DNA of 43,080 nucleotides from an uncultured Oscillospiraceae bacterium (GTDB lineage Bacteria; Bacillota; Clostridia; Oscillospirales; Oscillospiraceae), in the NCBI GenBank assembly GCA_947629795.1, contig CANRFC010000024.1, positions 1-43,080 of the forward strand, in the 5' to 3' direction. The notes beneath the pieces are model-generated. The model was given only the letters and a program-made list of their open reading frames with translations. It made no database searches and was not told the origin of the DNA. Shown piece by piece: positions 1 through 7,508 of the stretch. The position numbers were made by a program, and so were the translations under genes. The stretch's first letter is position 1, and each line of letters opens with the position of its first letter.

Positions 1-458
1 CAGCGCAACTGTTCCTTGATGCGATTGAAATGCCAGTGTAGGCCCTTGCCCATCTGACTGGCCCCGTTGTCATAGATCATGCCGGGGGTGTACAGAGGGA
101 CGAGGACCTCTTTGCAAAGAGTCTTGTGGACTTGCCTGTCCGTGACGTGCGGGGCATCTATGGGGCGTATTTTTCCGCGCTCCCTGAGCATGAAGTGTAC
201 GCTTTTCTTTGGTCTCCAGGTCTTATTTAAGACCTTTCGCCGCCGCGCCGCCGTTCCTGAGAACAGATGAAGCCGGAAGTTCTGGACGGACTGCTTCCAG
301 TTTACACCGTTCCCACATCGCCATCCGTGGCGGAACATCTTGCGGAAAGAAAAAACGTCCTCAAGAGGACCCAGGGCATCGCATCGTGCCTGCTTCCTCT
401 CTTGACGTCTTTTCCTTCTTCGCTGATACCTTACCTCACGGCGTTCCTGACTGGTCAT
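1..458 (-). CDS. DGR reverse transcriptase, N-terminal part (cut by window edge)
   Basis: First 152 codons of a reverse transcriptase of the diversity-generating retroelement class; the gene continues past the left edge, so the catalytic YxDD palm is not visible. Read from the ATG at 458, the protein begins MTSQERREVRYQ, passes through a very basic stretch, then shows the blocks LEDVFSF, WKQSVQNF, GKIRPIDAPHV and, close to the edge, MIYDNGASQMGKGLHWH. The last matches the conserved IYDNGAS-GKG block that precedes the core of DGR enzymes. AAAGG lies about ten bases before the start. It follows the accessory gene and template repeat, the usual DGR order. The known role is to copy template-repeat RNA into cDNA with errors at adenines. 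The family is clear; whether the enzyme is intact cannot be judged here. Confidence 0.93.
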   Translation of the reverse strand, partial: MTSQERREVRYQRRRKRRQERKQARCDALGPLEDVFSFRKMFRHGWRCGNGVNWKQSVQNFRLHLFSGTAARRRKVLNKTWRPKKSVHFMLRERGKIRPIDAPHVTDRQVHKTLCKEVLVPLYTPGMIYDNGASQMGKGLHWHFNRIKEQLR

Positions 459-741
459 AAAGAGTTTTCGCCTTTCGTACAGATAAGTTGTAGGGTGTCC
501 TCTAATCTGCTTTGCCCCGGCACATGAAATGTGGGTAGACACATAGCCACACCATGCAAGAAGCGTCCGTGTAGGGGCATCAAAAGAAAGAGTATCGGCC
601 TATTTTGGAAATAGGGATATACTCTTTTCTGCTCTCCCAAGCAGAGCAGTTTTTGGGCTGACGCCCAGGGAAGTACCTCTCCTTTTACGAAGGTCGTCTT
701 TCGCTTTCGCTACTCCATTTGACCCCGTATCATCGTAAAAT
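459..741 (-). other. Spacer between template repeat and reverse transcriptase
   Basis: About 280 bases separate the template repeat from the reverse transcriptase start. Short open frames cross it, but none has a convincing ribosome binding site or family resemblance. In the well studied Bordetella phage DGR, RNA downstream of the template repeat is needed for priming and cDNA synthesis, so this stretch is probably part of the functional template RNA. That role is inferred by analogy only. Confidence 0.5.
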
Positions 742-876
742 CCGGCCACCAACGCCCACGAATTGTTTGCGTTGTTATTGTTGCGGGAGCCGTCCGTATT
801 GGTTTCGGTGAAGTTATTGTTGTTGTTGTAATTGGCCGAGCGCCCCCACCACACCACAGCGGACGACACGTTATCA
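742..876 (-). repeat. DGR template repeat (TR)
   Basis: 135-base near-copy of the 3' end of the tail-fibre gene (1588-1722), aligned without gaps at a constant offset of 846. The two copies differ at 14 positions. On the minus (coding) strand every difference is an A in this copy replaced in the gene: 5 A to T, 5 A to C and 4 A to G. The copy is rich in AAC and AAT codons where the gene has varied residues, which is the design that lets adenine mutagenesis reach many amino acids without making stop codons. It lies between the accessory gene and the reverse transcriptase. It is a non-coding RNA template; the open frame through it is incidental. Confidence 0.97.
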
Positions 877-896
877 GAGGCACACCTAATAGACCG

Positions 897-1358
897 TCAG
901 GGTTTCTTCTGGCCCAGCTTTTTGATTTGACCCTTCAAGAGTTCGTTCTCTTGGTCGATCATCTCGCCAAGACTCTGAGCCATCCTATCCAGCTTTTCTT
1001 CGGCATCCCTGGCCTTTACCTGGGCCCCTTTTGCGGTAGTGAAGCAGCCTTCCGGGTTCTGGTTCATCACCAGATAACAGTGCGTGAGCCGAACATCAAG
1101 AGCCATCAGCGACGCCCTGGCCTCCAGCAGATGCTTCATCCGAAGCTCTACCCTCTGTACATCAGAAGGGAAGATGCTATTCGCTTTCTCTGCGTTGTCA
1201 AGGACCTCTCCGGCCAGCTTCGCCACCGGCTCTGCCAGTAAACGGGAATACCGGGCCGACATTCTGGTCAAAAAGTTCAGCGTCTCGACGTAGATTTGAT
1301 TTGACGTGTTCACAAACTCCGCCTTGCTGACGGACCGTTTCTGCTTCAATACCGACAT
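897..1358 (-). CDS. avd: DGR accessory protein, Avd-like
   Basis: 153-aa helical protein starting at the ATG at 1358, preceded by AGAGGT at a six-base spacing; an earlier in-frame start at 1400 lacks such a site. It is mostly amphipathic helix (for example TLNFLTRMSARYSRLL, then HLLEARASLMALDVRL). This fits the four-helix-bundle Avd family, which is related to 23S rRNA intervening-sequence proteins, though it is somewhat longer than the roughly 128-aa Bordetella Avd. Known Avd forms a basic barrel-like pentamer that binds the reverse transcriptase and template RNA and is needed for mutagenic retrohoming. Its place between the target gene and the template repeat supports this call. The C-terminus is lysine-rich, consistent with RNA binding. 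Confidence 0.85.
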   Translation of the reverse strand: MSVLKQKRSVSKAEFVNTSNQIYVETLNFLTRMSARYSRLLAEPVAKLAGEVLDNAEKANSIFPSDVQRVELRMKHLLEARASLMALDVRLTHCYLVMNQNPEGCFTTAKGAQVKARDAEEKLDRMAQSLGEMIDQENELLKGQIKKLGQKKP

Positions 1359-1424
1359 GGTTCTACCTCTTTCGGAGCTGGATTGAAGATAGTATAACAC
1401 AAATGGTCATCTTGTCAAAGAGAC

Positions 1425-1461
1425 AAAAAATAAAAATTTGCGTCGGGCGCTTACGCGCCCG
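1425..1461 (-). terminator. Intrinsic terminator after the tail-fibre gene
   Basis: On the minus strand a 7-bp GC stem (arms 1455-1461 and 1444-1450) with a GTAA loop is followed within a few bases by AAATTTTTATTTTTT. This is a good rho-independent terminator ending the long late operon before the accessory gene. No separate promoter for the DGR genes was recognised, so they may depend on read-through. Confidence 0.7.
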
Positions 1462-1469
1462 AATAGTGT

Positions 1470-1489
1470 CCCGGCCCGTGAGGGCCGGG
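1470..1489. other. Stem-loop in the fibre-avd gap
   Basis: Perfect 8-bp GC stem (1470-1477 and 1482-1489) with a four-base GTGA/TCAC loop, between the terminator hairpin and the DGR hairpin. There is no T-tract, so it is not a terminator. It may be a secondary cruciform of the DGR or part of the mRNA 3' structure. Confidence 0.6.
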
Positions 1490-1526
1490 AGGTGCTGCCC
1501 TTCGGCTTGCCGTCCGGTCCGGGGGA

Positions 1527-1546
1527 CCGCCCCCTTCCGGGGGCGG
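1527..1546 (-). promoter_or_regulatory. DGR target-site hairpin/cruciform downstream of VR
   Basis: Perfect 8-bp GC stem (1527-1534 and 1539-1546) whose coding-strand loop is GGAA. DGR targets commonly carry a hairpin of 7-10 bp with a GRNA tetraloop just downstream of the variable repeat, where it stimulates retrohoming. Here it begins about 41 bases after the repeat and 28 bases after the stop codon. The match in stem length, loop sequence and position is good; the function is inferred from the Bordetella phage system. Confidence 0.8.
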
Positions 1547-1574
1547 GATTTGGTCGTGATAGCTCTGCGGAGGA

Positions 1575-4313
1575 TTAGGTTGTAAAGCCGGCCACCAACG
1601 CCCACGAATTGTTAGCGTGGTTAGCGCGGCGGGAGCCGTCCGTATAGGTATCGGCGAAGTTAAGGTTGGTGTTGTAATAGGCCGAGCGCCCCCACCACAC
1701 CACAGCGGACGACACGCTATCATGCCGGTAGGCAATCTTCTTGTTTCCCGCTATGAAGTAGGCATACTGCTTCTGCTGATTCTGCTCATACTGGTTTGCG
1801 TACTGCCGTTCGCCGTGAATCTCGAACTCAGACAAGAGGAACAGGTAATCGACGGAGACAGTAACATTCTCAGCCGAGTTACTACTGTTGCCCTTGTTGT
1901 CCGTGTATTTCGTGACCGTCTTCATCACTCTGCGAAGGTCCTGCGGCAGAGCGGCCATCAGCGTATTGGGGACCGGGTTTGTTGCGATGTCATAATTGTC
2001 GGGGTCATAGCCAACCCGATTCGTCTTCGGAGAGCTTCCGTAATCGCTGGGAGCTTTGTTGGTGCTGCCCAGAATATCGTAACGGAGGTCACAGCCTTGC
2101 CAGCCACCGTAGTTGTAGTTACCCCAGTGGTTCATGTTAAAGTATTTGTCGCCGTTCGTATAGTAGTTGTTGTAGCCCTTGTCACACAGGCCGACCATTG
2201 AACCGTTGATTTTGCCGATGGCCCAATGGATACGGTGGGTTCCTTCCTTTTCCGCATTGTGGTCAATGCCGAGCACAAAGACGTCGATTGCCTGACTTTT
2301 CAGCTCCAGCGTCCCCACAGTGCCGTTGAGGATGATGCTCTTGGTGTCGCCGATCTCAAAGAAGCTGGCGGCGGTCCCGGCATCGGAAATCGCCTTGATG
2401 TCATCCCAAGACGACTTCGCCACCGACGGCTTCTCTACGGTCACGTCGAGGACCGCGCTGGCCGCATTGAACTTGACCGTCTGAGGAACGGAGATGGTGA
2501 TTTTGGCACCGCCCTCCGTCGCGCCGGAAATCGTGACGATGTTTCCGGCGGCAGATGCGGTTGCAATACCGGGCTGATTGGAAATCGCAGAGACTTGGCC
2601 GTCGCTGTCCGTGGTGACGGTGATTTTCTTGCTACTACCGATCATCACAGTCTGAGCCGTGGAGGGGTCAATGCTGAAGGTCGGGGTCTTCCGGGCTACG
2701 CTCACACGGAGGACCTTGCTGGCATCTTCATAGTTCTGGCTCCCCTTGCTATGAACGGTGATATCTGCTTCGCCCTGCCCAGCGCCGGTGACCGTCACCT
2801 TCTTCTGAGCCGAATCGACAGAAATCGTGGCATAGGTCTGATTGCTGGTCTCAGCGGTGATGGTGGCATCGCTGTTGGTGGTCGCCTGAATCTCCACCTT
2901 GTCTCCGACCTTGATGCTCTGGCCCAGGCTGGGCTCGATGTTCAAGGTGTTCGCGGCCTTAGCGATGCTCCACTGGACGGACTTGGCGCCCGTCTCGCCT
3001 CCCGGCCACTGGTAGTTCGCCTTCGGCGTGAAAGAGGTGGAGTAGGTGCCGGCGTTGGTCTGCTGAGTCTCATCCTTGGTGAGCTGGTCCTCGTTGAAGT
3101 CCTTCCAGGTAGGAGTCTGAGGGCTGGTGTTGTAGGTGAGGCTATCGGTCTGGCTGGGCACCGTGGCGATGGTGGCCCTTCCGATGGTCCACTCGACCTC
3201 TTTCTCCTCCTTGGATTTGTCGCCCCAGGTATAGTCGCCCTTGGGAGTGAAGTACGCCTTGTAGGTGCCAGCATTGGTCTCACCGGCGAAATCCTCCTCA
3301 GAAGTCTTGTCCTGCCCGTACTTAACTTCCATCATCTCTTTGCTGAAGTTGTTCCAGACGGGTTTCTGGGCGCTCTTGTTGTAGGTGAGGCTTCCTGCCT
3401 GAGAAGGAATCACGGAGATGGTGTTCTGGACAGCAGCGATTGCCGCCGCCGCGCCGTCAGCCACAGCCTTCGCAGATGCCGCCAAGGTCTGAGCATCTTC
3501 CAGGGCCTTCCGCATGGATTTCTCCTCGGTGAACTTCTCCCAGGTGTAGACCTCCTCGGCATCGTTCACGCAGACGAACTCATTCCCGGTGTCCAGATTG
3601 ATGTAGTGCTGACCGATTTTGCCTACCGTCTCCACGGTGGGGTCGCCGTGGCCGGTCAAGGTCTCGCTTCCGTTGATGGAGACCTCAATACCGCGAATGC
3701 GGGCTCTCAGCGGCGGGTGCGCTTCCGTGTCCGCATTGTGAGCTGCGATTGCCTCGGGGTGGGCCTCCGGGTCATTGTTGTGCTCATCTAGGTCATCAAA
3801 CCGGACCATGGCGGCGGTGTTGATGACGGCGGTGACACTGGACGCACCGGCGACAATGGTCTGGATCTCGAAGGTGACGAAAGAGTTCACCGCGCTGCCT
3901 TGGGCTCGGATGAATACCGGGTGCTCATGGCAGTCCAGGTAGGCGTAGGCGGTCTTGAGCTGGGTATCGGGGTCTTCCACATAGAGCATGACGCCCTTGC
4001 AGAGAAAACCGACCTCGATGCCGATGCTGGTCGCCTGCACGACTACGGTCGCCTCACCTCTTCCGGTGTTCTTGACGCTGGCGATCTTGCCTTCCCCGGC
4101 GAACTGGATCGGCGCGGTCAGCTCCTCCACGGAAGTTCCCTCCGGCAGGTCGCCGCTGTCCAGCTCCGCAGCGGTATACTTGATACCGCCCTTCTGAGCC
4201 AGGACACGGCCCAACACATCATATCCGGAGAGAAGAAGGACAGCCCCGTCCGTGCCGGCGGGTTCGTCCATCTCCATAGCGATGCGCTGCATTTCGTCTC
4301 TGGAAACAGGCAT
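1575..4313 (-). CDS. Tail fibre/receptor-binding protein, DGR-diversified
   Basis: 912-aa protein, last gene of the tail module; the start at 4313 follows GGAGGTAAAGAATT. The N-terminal 290 or so residues look like a fibre base joined to the baseplate, including a His-rich segment (DEHNNDPEAHPEAI) near residue 180. Two repeats of about 75-85 residues follow (about 300-383 and 384-454, each with SLTYN and TNAGTY...FTPK). Then come two Ig-like (Big-2 type) domains (about 455-542 and 543-627). The last 280 residues match the DUF6273-like/C-type-lectin style of clostridial DGR targets, with WWGRSA, TDGSR and NNSWALVAGF. The protein probably sits at the tail tip and contacts the host surface, with the variable C-terminus choosing the receptor. 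The template-variable repeat relation is seen directly; receptor binding is inferred. Confidence 0.9.
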   Translation of the reverse strand: MPVSRDEMQRIAMEMDEPAGTDGAVLLLSGYDVLGRVLAQKGGIKYTAAELDSGDLPEGTSVEELTAPIQFAGEGKIASVKNTGRGEATVVVQATSIGIEVGFLCKGVMLYVEDPDTQLKTAYAYLDCHEHPVFIRAQGSAVNSFVTFEIQTIVAGASSVTAVINTAAMVRFDDLDEHNNDPEAHPEAIAAHNADTEAHPPLRARIRGIEVSINGSETLTGHGDPTVETVGKIGQHYINLDTGNEFVCVNDAEEVYTWEKFTEEKSMRKALEDAQTLAASAKAVADGAAAAIAAVQNTISVIPSQAGSLTYNKSAQKPVWNNFSKEMMEVKYGQDKTSEEDFAGETNAGTYKAYFTPKGDYTWGDKSKEEKEVEWTIGRATIATVPSQTDSLTYNTSPQTPTWKDFNEDQLTKDETQQTNAGTYSTSFTPKANYQWPGGETGAKSVQWSIAKAANTLNIEPSLGQSIKVGDKVEIQATTNSDATITAETSNQTYATISVDSAQKKVTVTGAGQGEADITVHSKGSQNYEDASKVLRVSVARKTPTFSIDPSTAQTVMIGSSKKITVTTDSDGQVSAISNQPGIATASAAGNIVTISGATEGGAKITISVPQTVKFNAASAVLDVTVEKPSVAKSSWDDIKAISDAGTAASFFEIGDTKSIILNGTVGTLELKSQAIDVFVLGIDHNAEKEGTHRIHWAIGKINGSMVGLCDKGYNNYYTNGDKYFNMNHWGNYNYGGWQGCDLRYDILGSTNKAPSDYGSSPKTNRVGYDPDNYDIATNPVPNTLMAALPQDLRRVMKTVTKYTDNKGNSSNSAENVTVSVDYLFLLSEFEIHGERQYANQYEQNQQKQYAYFIAGNKKIAYRHDSVSSAVVWWGRSAYYNTNLNFADTYTDGSRRANHANNSWALVAGFTT
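1588..1722 (-). repeat. DGR variable repeat (VR)
   Basis: Last 135 bases but ten of the tail-fibre coding sequence, homologous to the template repeat at 742-876. It covers roughly residues 864-909. The adenine-derived changes alter ten residues (about 866, 879, 882, 884, 887, 888, 890, 896, 897 and 899) and one silently. The unchanged end, coding NNSWALVAGF, is the expected initiation-of-homology region. The block fits the ligand-binding face of the C-type-lectin-like fold used by DGR targets. Confidence 0.96.
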
Positions 4314-4319
4314 AATTCT

Positions 4320-5264
4320 TTACCTCCTTATGTTTGCTTTGACGGTAATATCCTCCCATACGGTAGAGCCGGCGGCCGGGGAGATTGCGGCCATGCGTTT
4401 CTCTTGCTTCGGCGGCATACCGGCGATGATGGTGATTTCCTCCCACACTGTGGAGCCGGTCACCATGGAGATGCCGCCGCTGCGGTTCTCCGGCTTCAAC
4501 GGTATATCGGCATTGACCTCGGTGAACTCCCATGCGACGGTGACAGCGGAGAGCTTCACAGAGTCGCGGACGGTCACGTCCCTGGTCATCAAATCGCCCT
4601 TGATCGTGATGTCCTCGAAGGCGGTGGAGACCATATCCAGCTCCATCCTGGAAGTCCTTCCGGGGTCTGGCCGGAGGTCAGCCTCGATGTTGCGGCCCTC
4701 TATGGCGGCCATGCCGATGTAAAGGTCCTCACGAGCCGTGCGCTTGGTGCGGAGGAATATCCTCATACCAACGCCGGCGGCGATGATCCGCTTCATCAGC
4801 TCCGCTATCAGCTCTATTGACTCCATACGCTCGTTGTCGAGCATACTTTCCTCAATGAACATCCAGACTTTCGCAGGGAATATCTCCTGGAGCTCGATGT
4901 CGGAAATCTCCACGTTGAACAGACTGGCCGCGGCCTGAGTGACCGTATCAATATCTCCGCCGGACAGCAGGGCAATCATCTTCACCTTTATGACGAGACG
5001 GTAGAAGGTGTCGTTCGCCCCTCCGCGCCGGACTCCGAAGTTTGCCCCGTACCGGTCCAGGACCGCGCCTTTGGCGTTGTCCAGGTTGTCCCACTGTTTG
5101 ACGAGCTCGGCCTGTTCCTGCGCCATATCCAGGCCCCAGGCGAGGACAGAGAACAGCTTTCCGATGTTCGTCTCGATTGGGAGGAGCAGGCTGCGGCTGT
5201 CGTGGTCCTCATGGGTGTAGGCGCTGGTGAGCAGCTTCATCATTTCGTGGAGATGGTTTCTCAC
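4320..5264 (-). CDS. Baseplate/tail protein of the Mu gp48 / tail protein I group
   Basis: 314-aa protein directly after baseplate J; its ATG overlaps the J stop codon (ATGA at 5261-5264), so the two are translationally coupled. The N-terminus (LLTSAYTHEDHDSRSLLLPIETNIGKLFSVLAWGLDM) and the following segment KGAVLDRYGANFGVRRG are typical of the YmfQ/gp48-like proteins that follow gpJ/gp47 homologues in contractile tails and link the wedge to fibres. The C-terminal part has three short repeats with the pattern TVxWE(D/E/F)(I/T) (about residues 240-312), perhaps an adaptor for the fibre encoded next. Family assignment comes from order and N-terminal motifs; the C-terminal repeats are specific to this phage group. 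Confidence 0.75.
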   Translation of the reverse strand: MRNHLHEMMKLLTSAYTHEDHDSRSLLLPIETNIGKLFSVLAWGLDMAQEQAELVKQWDNLDNAKGAVLDRYGANFGVRRGGANDTFYRLVIKVKMIALLSGGDIDTVTQAAASLFNVEISDIELQEIFPAKVWMFIEESMLDNERMESIELIAELMKRIIAAGVGMRIFLRTKRTAREDLYIGMAAIEGRNIEADLRPDPGRTSRMELDMVSTAFEDITIKGDLMTRDVTVRDSVKLSAVTVAWEFTEVNADIPLKPENRSGGISMVTGSTVWEEITIIAGMPPKQEKRMAAISPAAGSTVWEDITVKANIRR

Positions 5265-6439
5265 GACACATCCACCTTGCTTTCCTCGGTGACGGCCTTC
5301 TCCCGGGTGGCGACCTCGACGTTATCCCACCCGTAGTTCTCACCGTCCGGGCTGATCTTCAGCTTGAAGTCCACGACGCCGGAGACGCTGAGAACGGGAG
5401 GGTACAGGGCTACCCGGATGACGTCCTGCCCGATGCCGAGTCCTCCGCGGACGCTGCCGCCGATGAACGAGACGACCTTCTCCTTTATCTGCTCGATGCC
5501 GTCCAGGGGGAAGTCGTCATTGGTCACAAGGTTCGTGATCTGCACCCATACGTTGACGGGAGCCGGCCGGCTGAACTTGATCTCATACATCTGCCCGGAC
5601 TGGCTGAGGACCGAGGATGAGGTGTTGCCGAAAGTCTGGATGCCGGCAGCCTTCCGGCGGAAGATGGCCTTGGCGATGTCATCATCCAGCCCGCCGTATG
5701 CGACGATCTCGATGGAGTGAGGGGGGAGCCCCCGCTCGTTCTGTTCGTCCGTGTCGTTCTCATCCCCGGCCACGGACAGGATGCCCTCCACGCTCTCGTA
5801 TATCTCCGCTACGATGGCGTCAATATTGACGCCGCCGGCGAAGTCCACGGAGAGGTAGTACCGTTCCCGGAACTCGGCAGGCGTCTCCGTGTTGCGGCCG
5901 CCCTCGAACGGGCGGGCATTCGTGACGGTCTTGACCCCCAGCTTGGGGTTGGTGATGTTTTTGACGGTCTCCTCCGCCGTGTTGCCGTCCGGCCCGGAGG
6001 ATACGGCCGACGCAGGCAGGGTAACGGAGCCGTCCGTGATGACGCCGGACTGGAGCGTGATATACTGCTCGCCGGCCATAGTCTCGGCCAGGAACCCCTC
6101 CGGCACATCCACGCCGTCGTCGCCGGTGAACGTCAGGTATCCGACGGCCCTCTGGGCCCCCAGGAGCCGCAGGCCGATGGCCCGGCCCAGGTTGTACAGG
6201 CTGTAACCGACCGCGGTGTCAACGAATCGGCTGTTGTAGACATCCTCCAGGGTACTGAACAGCAGATTCAGCATCCAGGCGAATATCCGCAGGAAGATTC
6301 CGAGGGGTGAGCGGACCGTCAGGTTGGCGTCGCGCCCGAAAAGCTCCCTGGCCTTTTGCTCTAGTGCATCCAGCAGCTCGGCATACGTCGGGCGTCTGAA
6401 GCCGGCGTCGGTCAGGCCCCAGTCAGTTTGCTTTGCCAC
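5261..6439 (-). CDS. Baseplate J / gp47-like wedge protein
   Basis: 392-aa baseplate J protein, a structural homologue of the core of T4 gp6, which forms the baseplate wedge ring. Typical segments are FRRPTYAELLDALEQKARELFG at the N-terminus, SPLGIFLRIFAWMLN, VPEGFLA, the central PAEFRERYY and the C-terminal domain with GGLGIGQDVIRVALYPP. Initiation is at GTG (6439), whose G is also the last base of the upstream TAG, with GGAGGTGACAGCGTA before it. It lies between the gp25-like wedge gene and the gp48-like gene, the standard order. Confidence 0.93.
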   Translation of the reverse strand: MAKQTDWGLTDAGFRRPTYAELLDALEQKARELFGRDANLTVRSPLGIFLRIFAWMLNLLFSTLEDVYNSRFVDTAVGYSLYNLGRAIGLRLLGAQRAVGYLTFTGDDGVDVPEGFLAETMAGEQYITLQSGVITDGSVTLPASAVSSGPDGNTAEETVKNITNPKLGVKTVTNARPFEGGRNTETPAEFRERYYLSVDFAGGVNIDAIVAEIYESVEGILSVAGDENDTDEQNERGLPPHSIEIVAYGGLDDDIAKAIFRRKAAGIQTFGNTSSSVLSQSGQMYEIKFSRPAPVNVWVQITNLVTNDDFPLDGIEQIKEKVVSFIGGSVRGGLGIGQDVIRVALYPPVLSVSGVVDFKLKISPDGENYGWDNVEVATREKAVTEESKVDVS

Positions 6440-6810
6440 TACGCTGTCACCTCCAGTCTGATCTTCTCACCGCTGGTCGTGGTCGCCACAATATCAACGG
6501 TGATATTCCGGTCCTTGATTTCAGTCGTTATCGAGTCAACGCTTGAGATGTCCGGCTCCTGGAACACCGCCTCGCGTATGACCTCCTCGACTTCCCCACG
6601 CTCCAGCTCGTTCTCGTTCACTCCCATGATGCGCTCGTAGTCAGTGCCGTGGGTCGTGTCGGCGAAGAACTCCGCCTTCCATGTCAGGAGGGCGTGGCGA
6701 ACATTCTGGACCGTGGTATCGGCGCCGTAGATTTTTTTGAGGAATCCGTTCTCATCGAACACAAGGTCCCTCGTGTCTGGGTCTATCAGCAGGGTCATGT
6801 TTTCTTCCAT
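6439..6810 (-). CDS. gp25/XkdS-like baseplate wedge protein (DUF2634)
   Basis: 123-aa protein with an ATG at 6810 preceded by GGAGGT; an upstream extension is open but has no binding site. The central text YGADTTVQNVRHALLTWKAEFFAD and the C-terminal IREAVFQEPDISSVDSI match DUF2634/gp25-like wedge proteins, which sit next to baseplate J and connect the wedge to sheath and tube. The lysozyme-like label attached to this family reflects fold similarity, not enzymatic activity. Confidence 0.85.
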   Translation of the reverse strand: MEENMTLLIDPDTRDLVFDENGFLKKIYGADTTVQNVRHALLTWKAEFFADTTHGTDYERIMGVNENELERGEVEEVIREAVFQEPDISSVDSITTEIKDRNITVDIVATTTSGEKIRLEVTA

Positions 6811-6853
6811 GCTGCCGCACCTCCTCTCACTTGAAATCGGATCTGCGATCTGC

Positions 6854-7144
6854 TCACCCGCCGATGATAACATTGTCGCTGCCGTCCCGGACGGTCCCAC
6901 CGATGGACACGGCATCGCCAACACGGGCAGCCTTCTTCCCATTGATGATGACCTTCTCGCTGCCGGCGGCGATCACATCCTGATGCACAGTATGAGAGAC
7001 ACAGCCGTGGTCGGAATAGTGGTCTCCCACCCTTCCGGCTCCACGGCTGTTGACAATGACATCGGGGCTGTACTCTATCAAGGGAACAGGTGGGCAGCCA
7101 TCGTGCCCGGTGCAGCAGTCATCTTTCCTGGTCGCTGATGGCAT
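6854..7144 (-). CDS. PAAR-type spike tip protein
   Basis: 96-aa protein built from PAAR-like turns: HDGCPPVPL near the N-terminus, RGAGRVGDHYSDHGC in the middle and NGKKAARVGDAVSIGGTV near the end, with spaced His and Cys residues able to hold the metal ion seen in PAAR cones. Such proteins cap the baseplate spike and form the piercing point of contractile tails. The start at 7144 follows GGAGG. It lies just downstream of the spike/hub genes across an unusually large gap. Confidence 0.88.
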   Translation of the reverse strand: MPSATRKDDCCTGHDGCPPVPLIEYSPDVIVNSRGAGRVGDHYSDHGCVSHTVHQDVIAAGSEKVIINGKKAARVGDAVSIGGTVRDGSDNVIIGG

Positions 7145-7508
7145 TTCAAACCTCCTATCCGACTTTCTTTTATTTAATTTTCTTTTATTACTATTATATA
7201 GGTTTAGGTTATGGTTATGGTTACGAGCGGATGTAGCGCGGCTTGTCCGCGTGACATCCTGCGGATGAAATGCGTGACGAAAATCAAAAAGCAGAGAAAA
7301 TCAGAGAAAAGCGGAGAAATCGAGAGATTTTTGAGATGCCGACTGTTTTGAACACGCCAAAATGGAATGAGGGGCTTTTCTACGGTTTGGGCCATTTGGG
7401 GATGGTGTATGTCGGAAATCGTGTTGGATGCTTTTCGGACAGCATCTGGAATATCCGCGTGACGTCACGCGGATTATCCGCGGACGAGAGTACGGACCGT
7501 CCATCGGA
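7145..7508. other. 364-bp non-coding gap in the baseplate operon
   Basis: No convincing gene. Reading left to right it contains an AT-rich stretch (7160-7200) with TATAAT on the minus strand at 7193-7198 but no good -35 box, a GGTTA-type short repeat (7204-7222), two CGCGTGAC motifs (about 7248 and 7456), a small inverted repeat CATCC-TGC-GGATG (about 7255-7267), a purine-rich tract (7280-7325) and a perfect 22-bp palindrome (7453-7474). An open frame on each strand crosses it, but neither has a binding site or family resemblance. It may hold a secondary promoter or mark a lost gene. Confidence 0.5.

Noticed and set aside
455-640. Minus-strand open frame just before the reverse transcriptase
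   Set aside because: Out of frame with the recognised enzyme, no binding site, and it lies in the template-RNA spacer.
600-869. Minus-strand open frame running through the template repeat
   Set aside because: It is open only because the template copies fibre coding sequence; starts at an internal GTG without a binding site and ends in non-protein-like sequence.
2226-3791. Long plus-strand open frame of 521 codons opposite the tail fibre gene
   Set aside because: It mirrors the codon pattern of the real minus-strand gene, has no binding site and resembles no protein; long antisense frames are common in GC-rich DNA.
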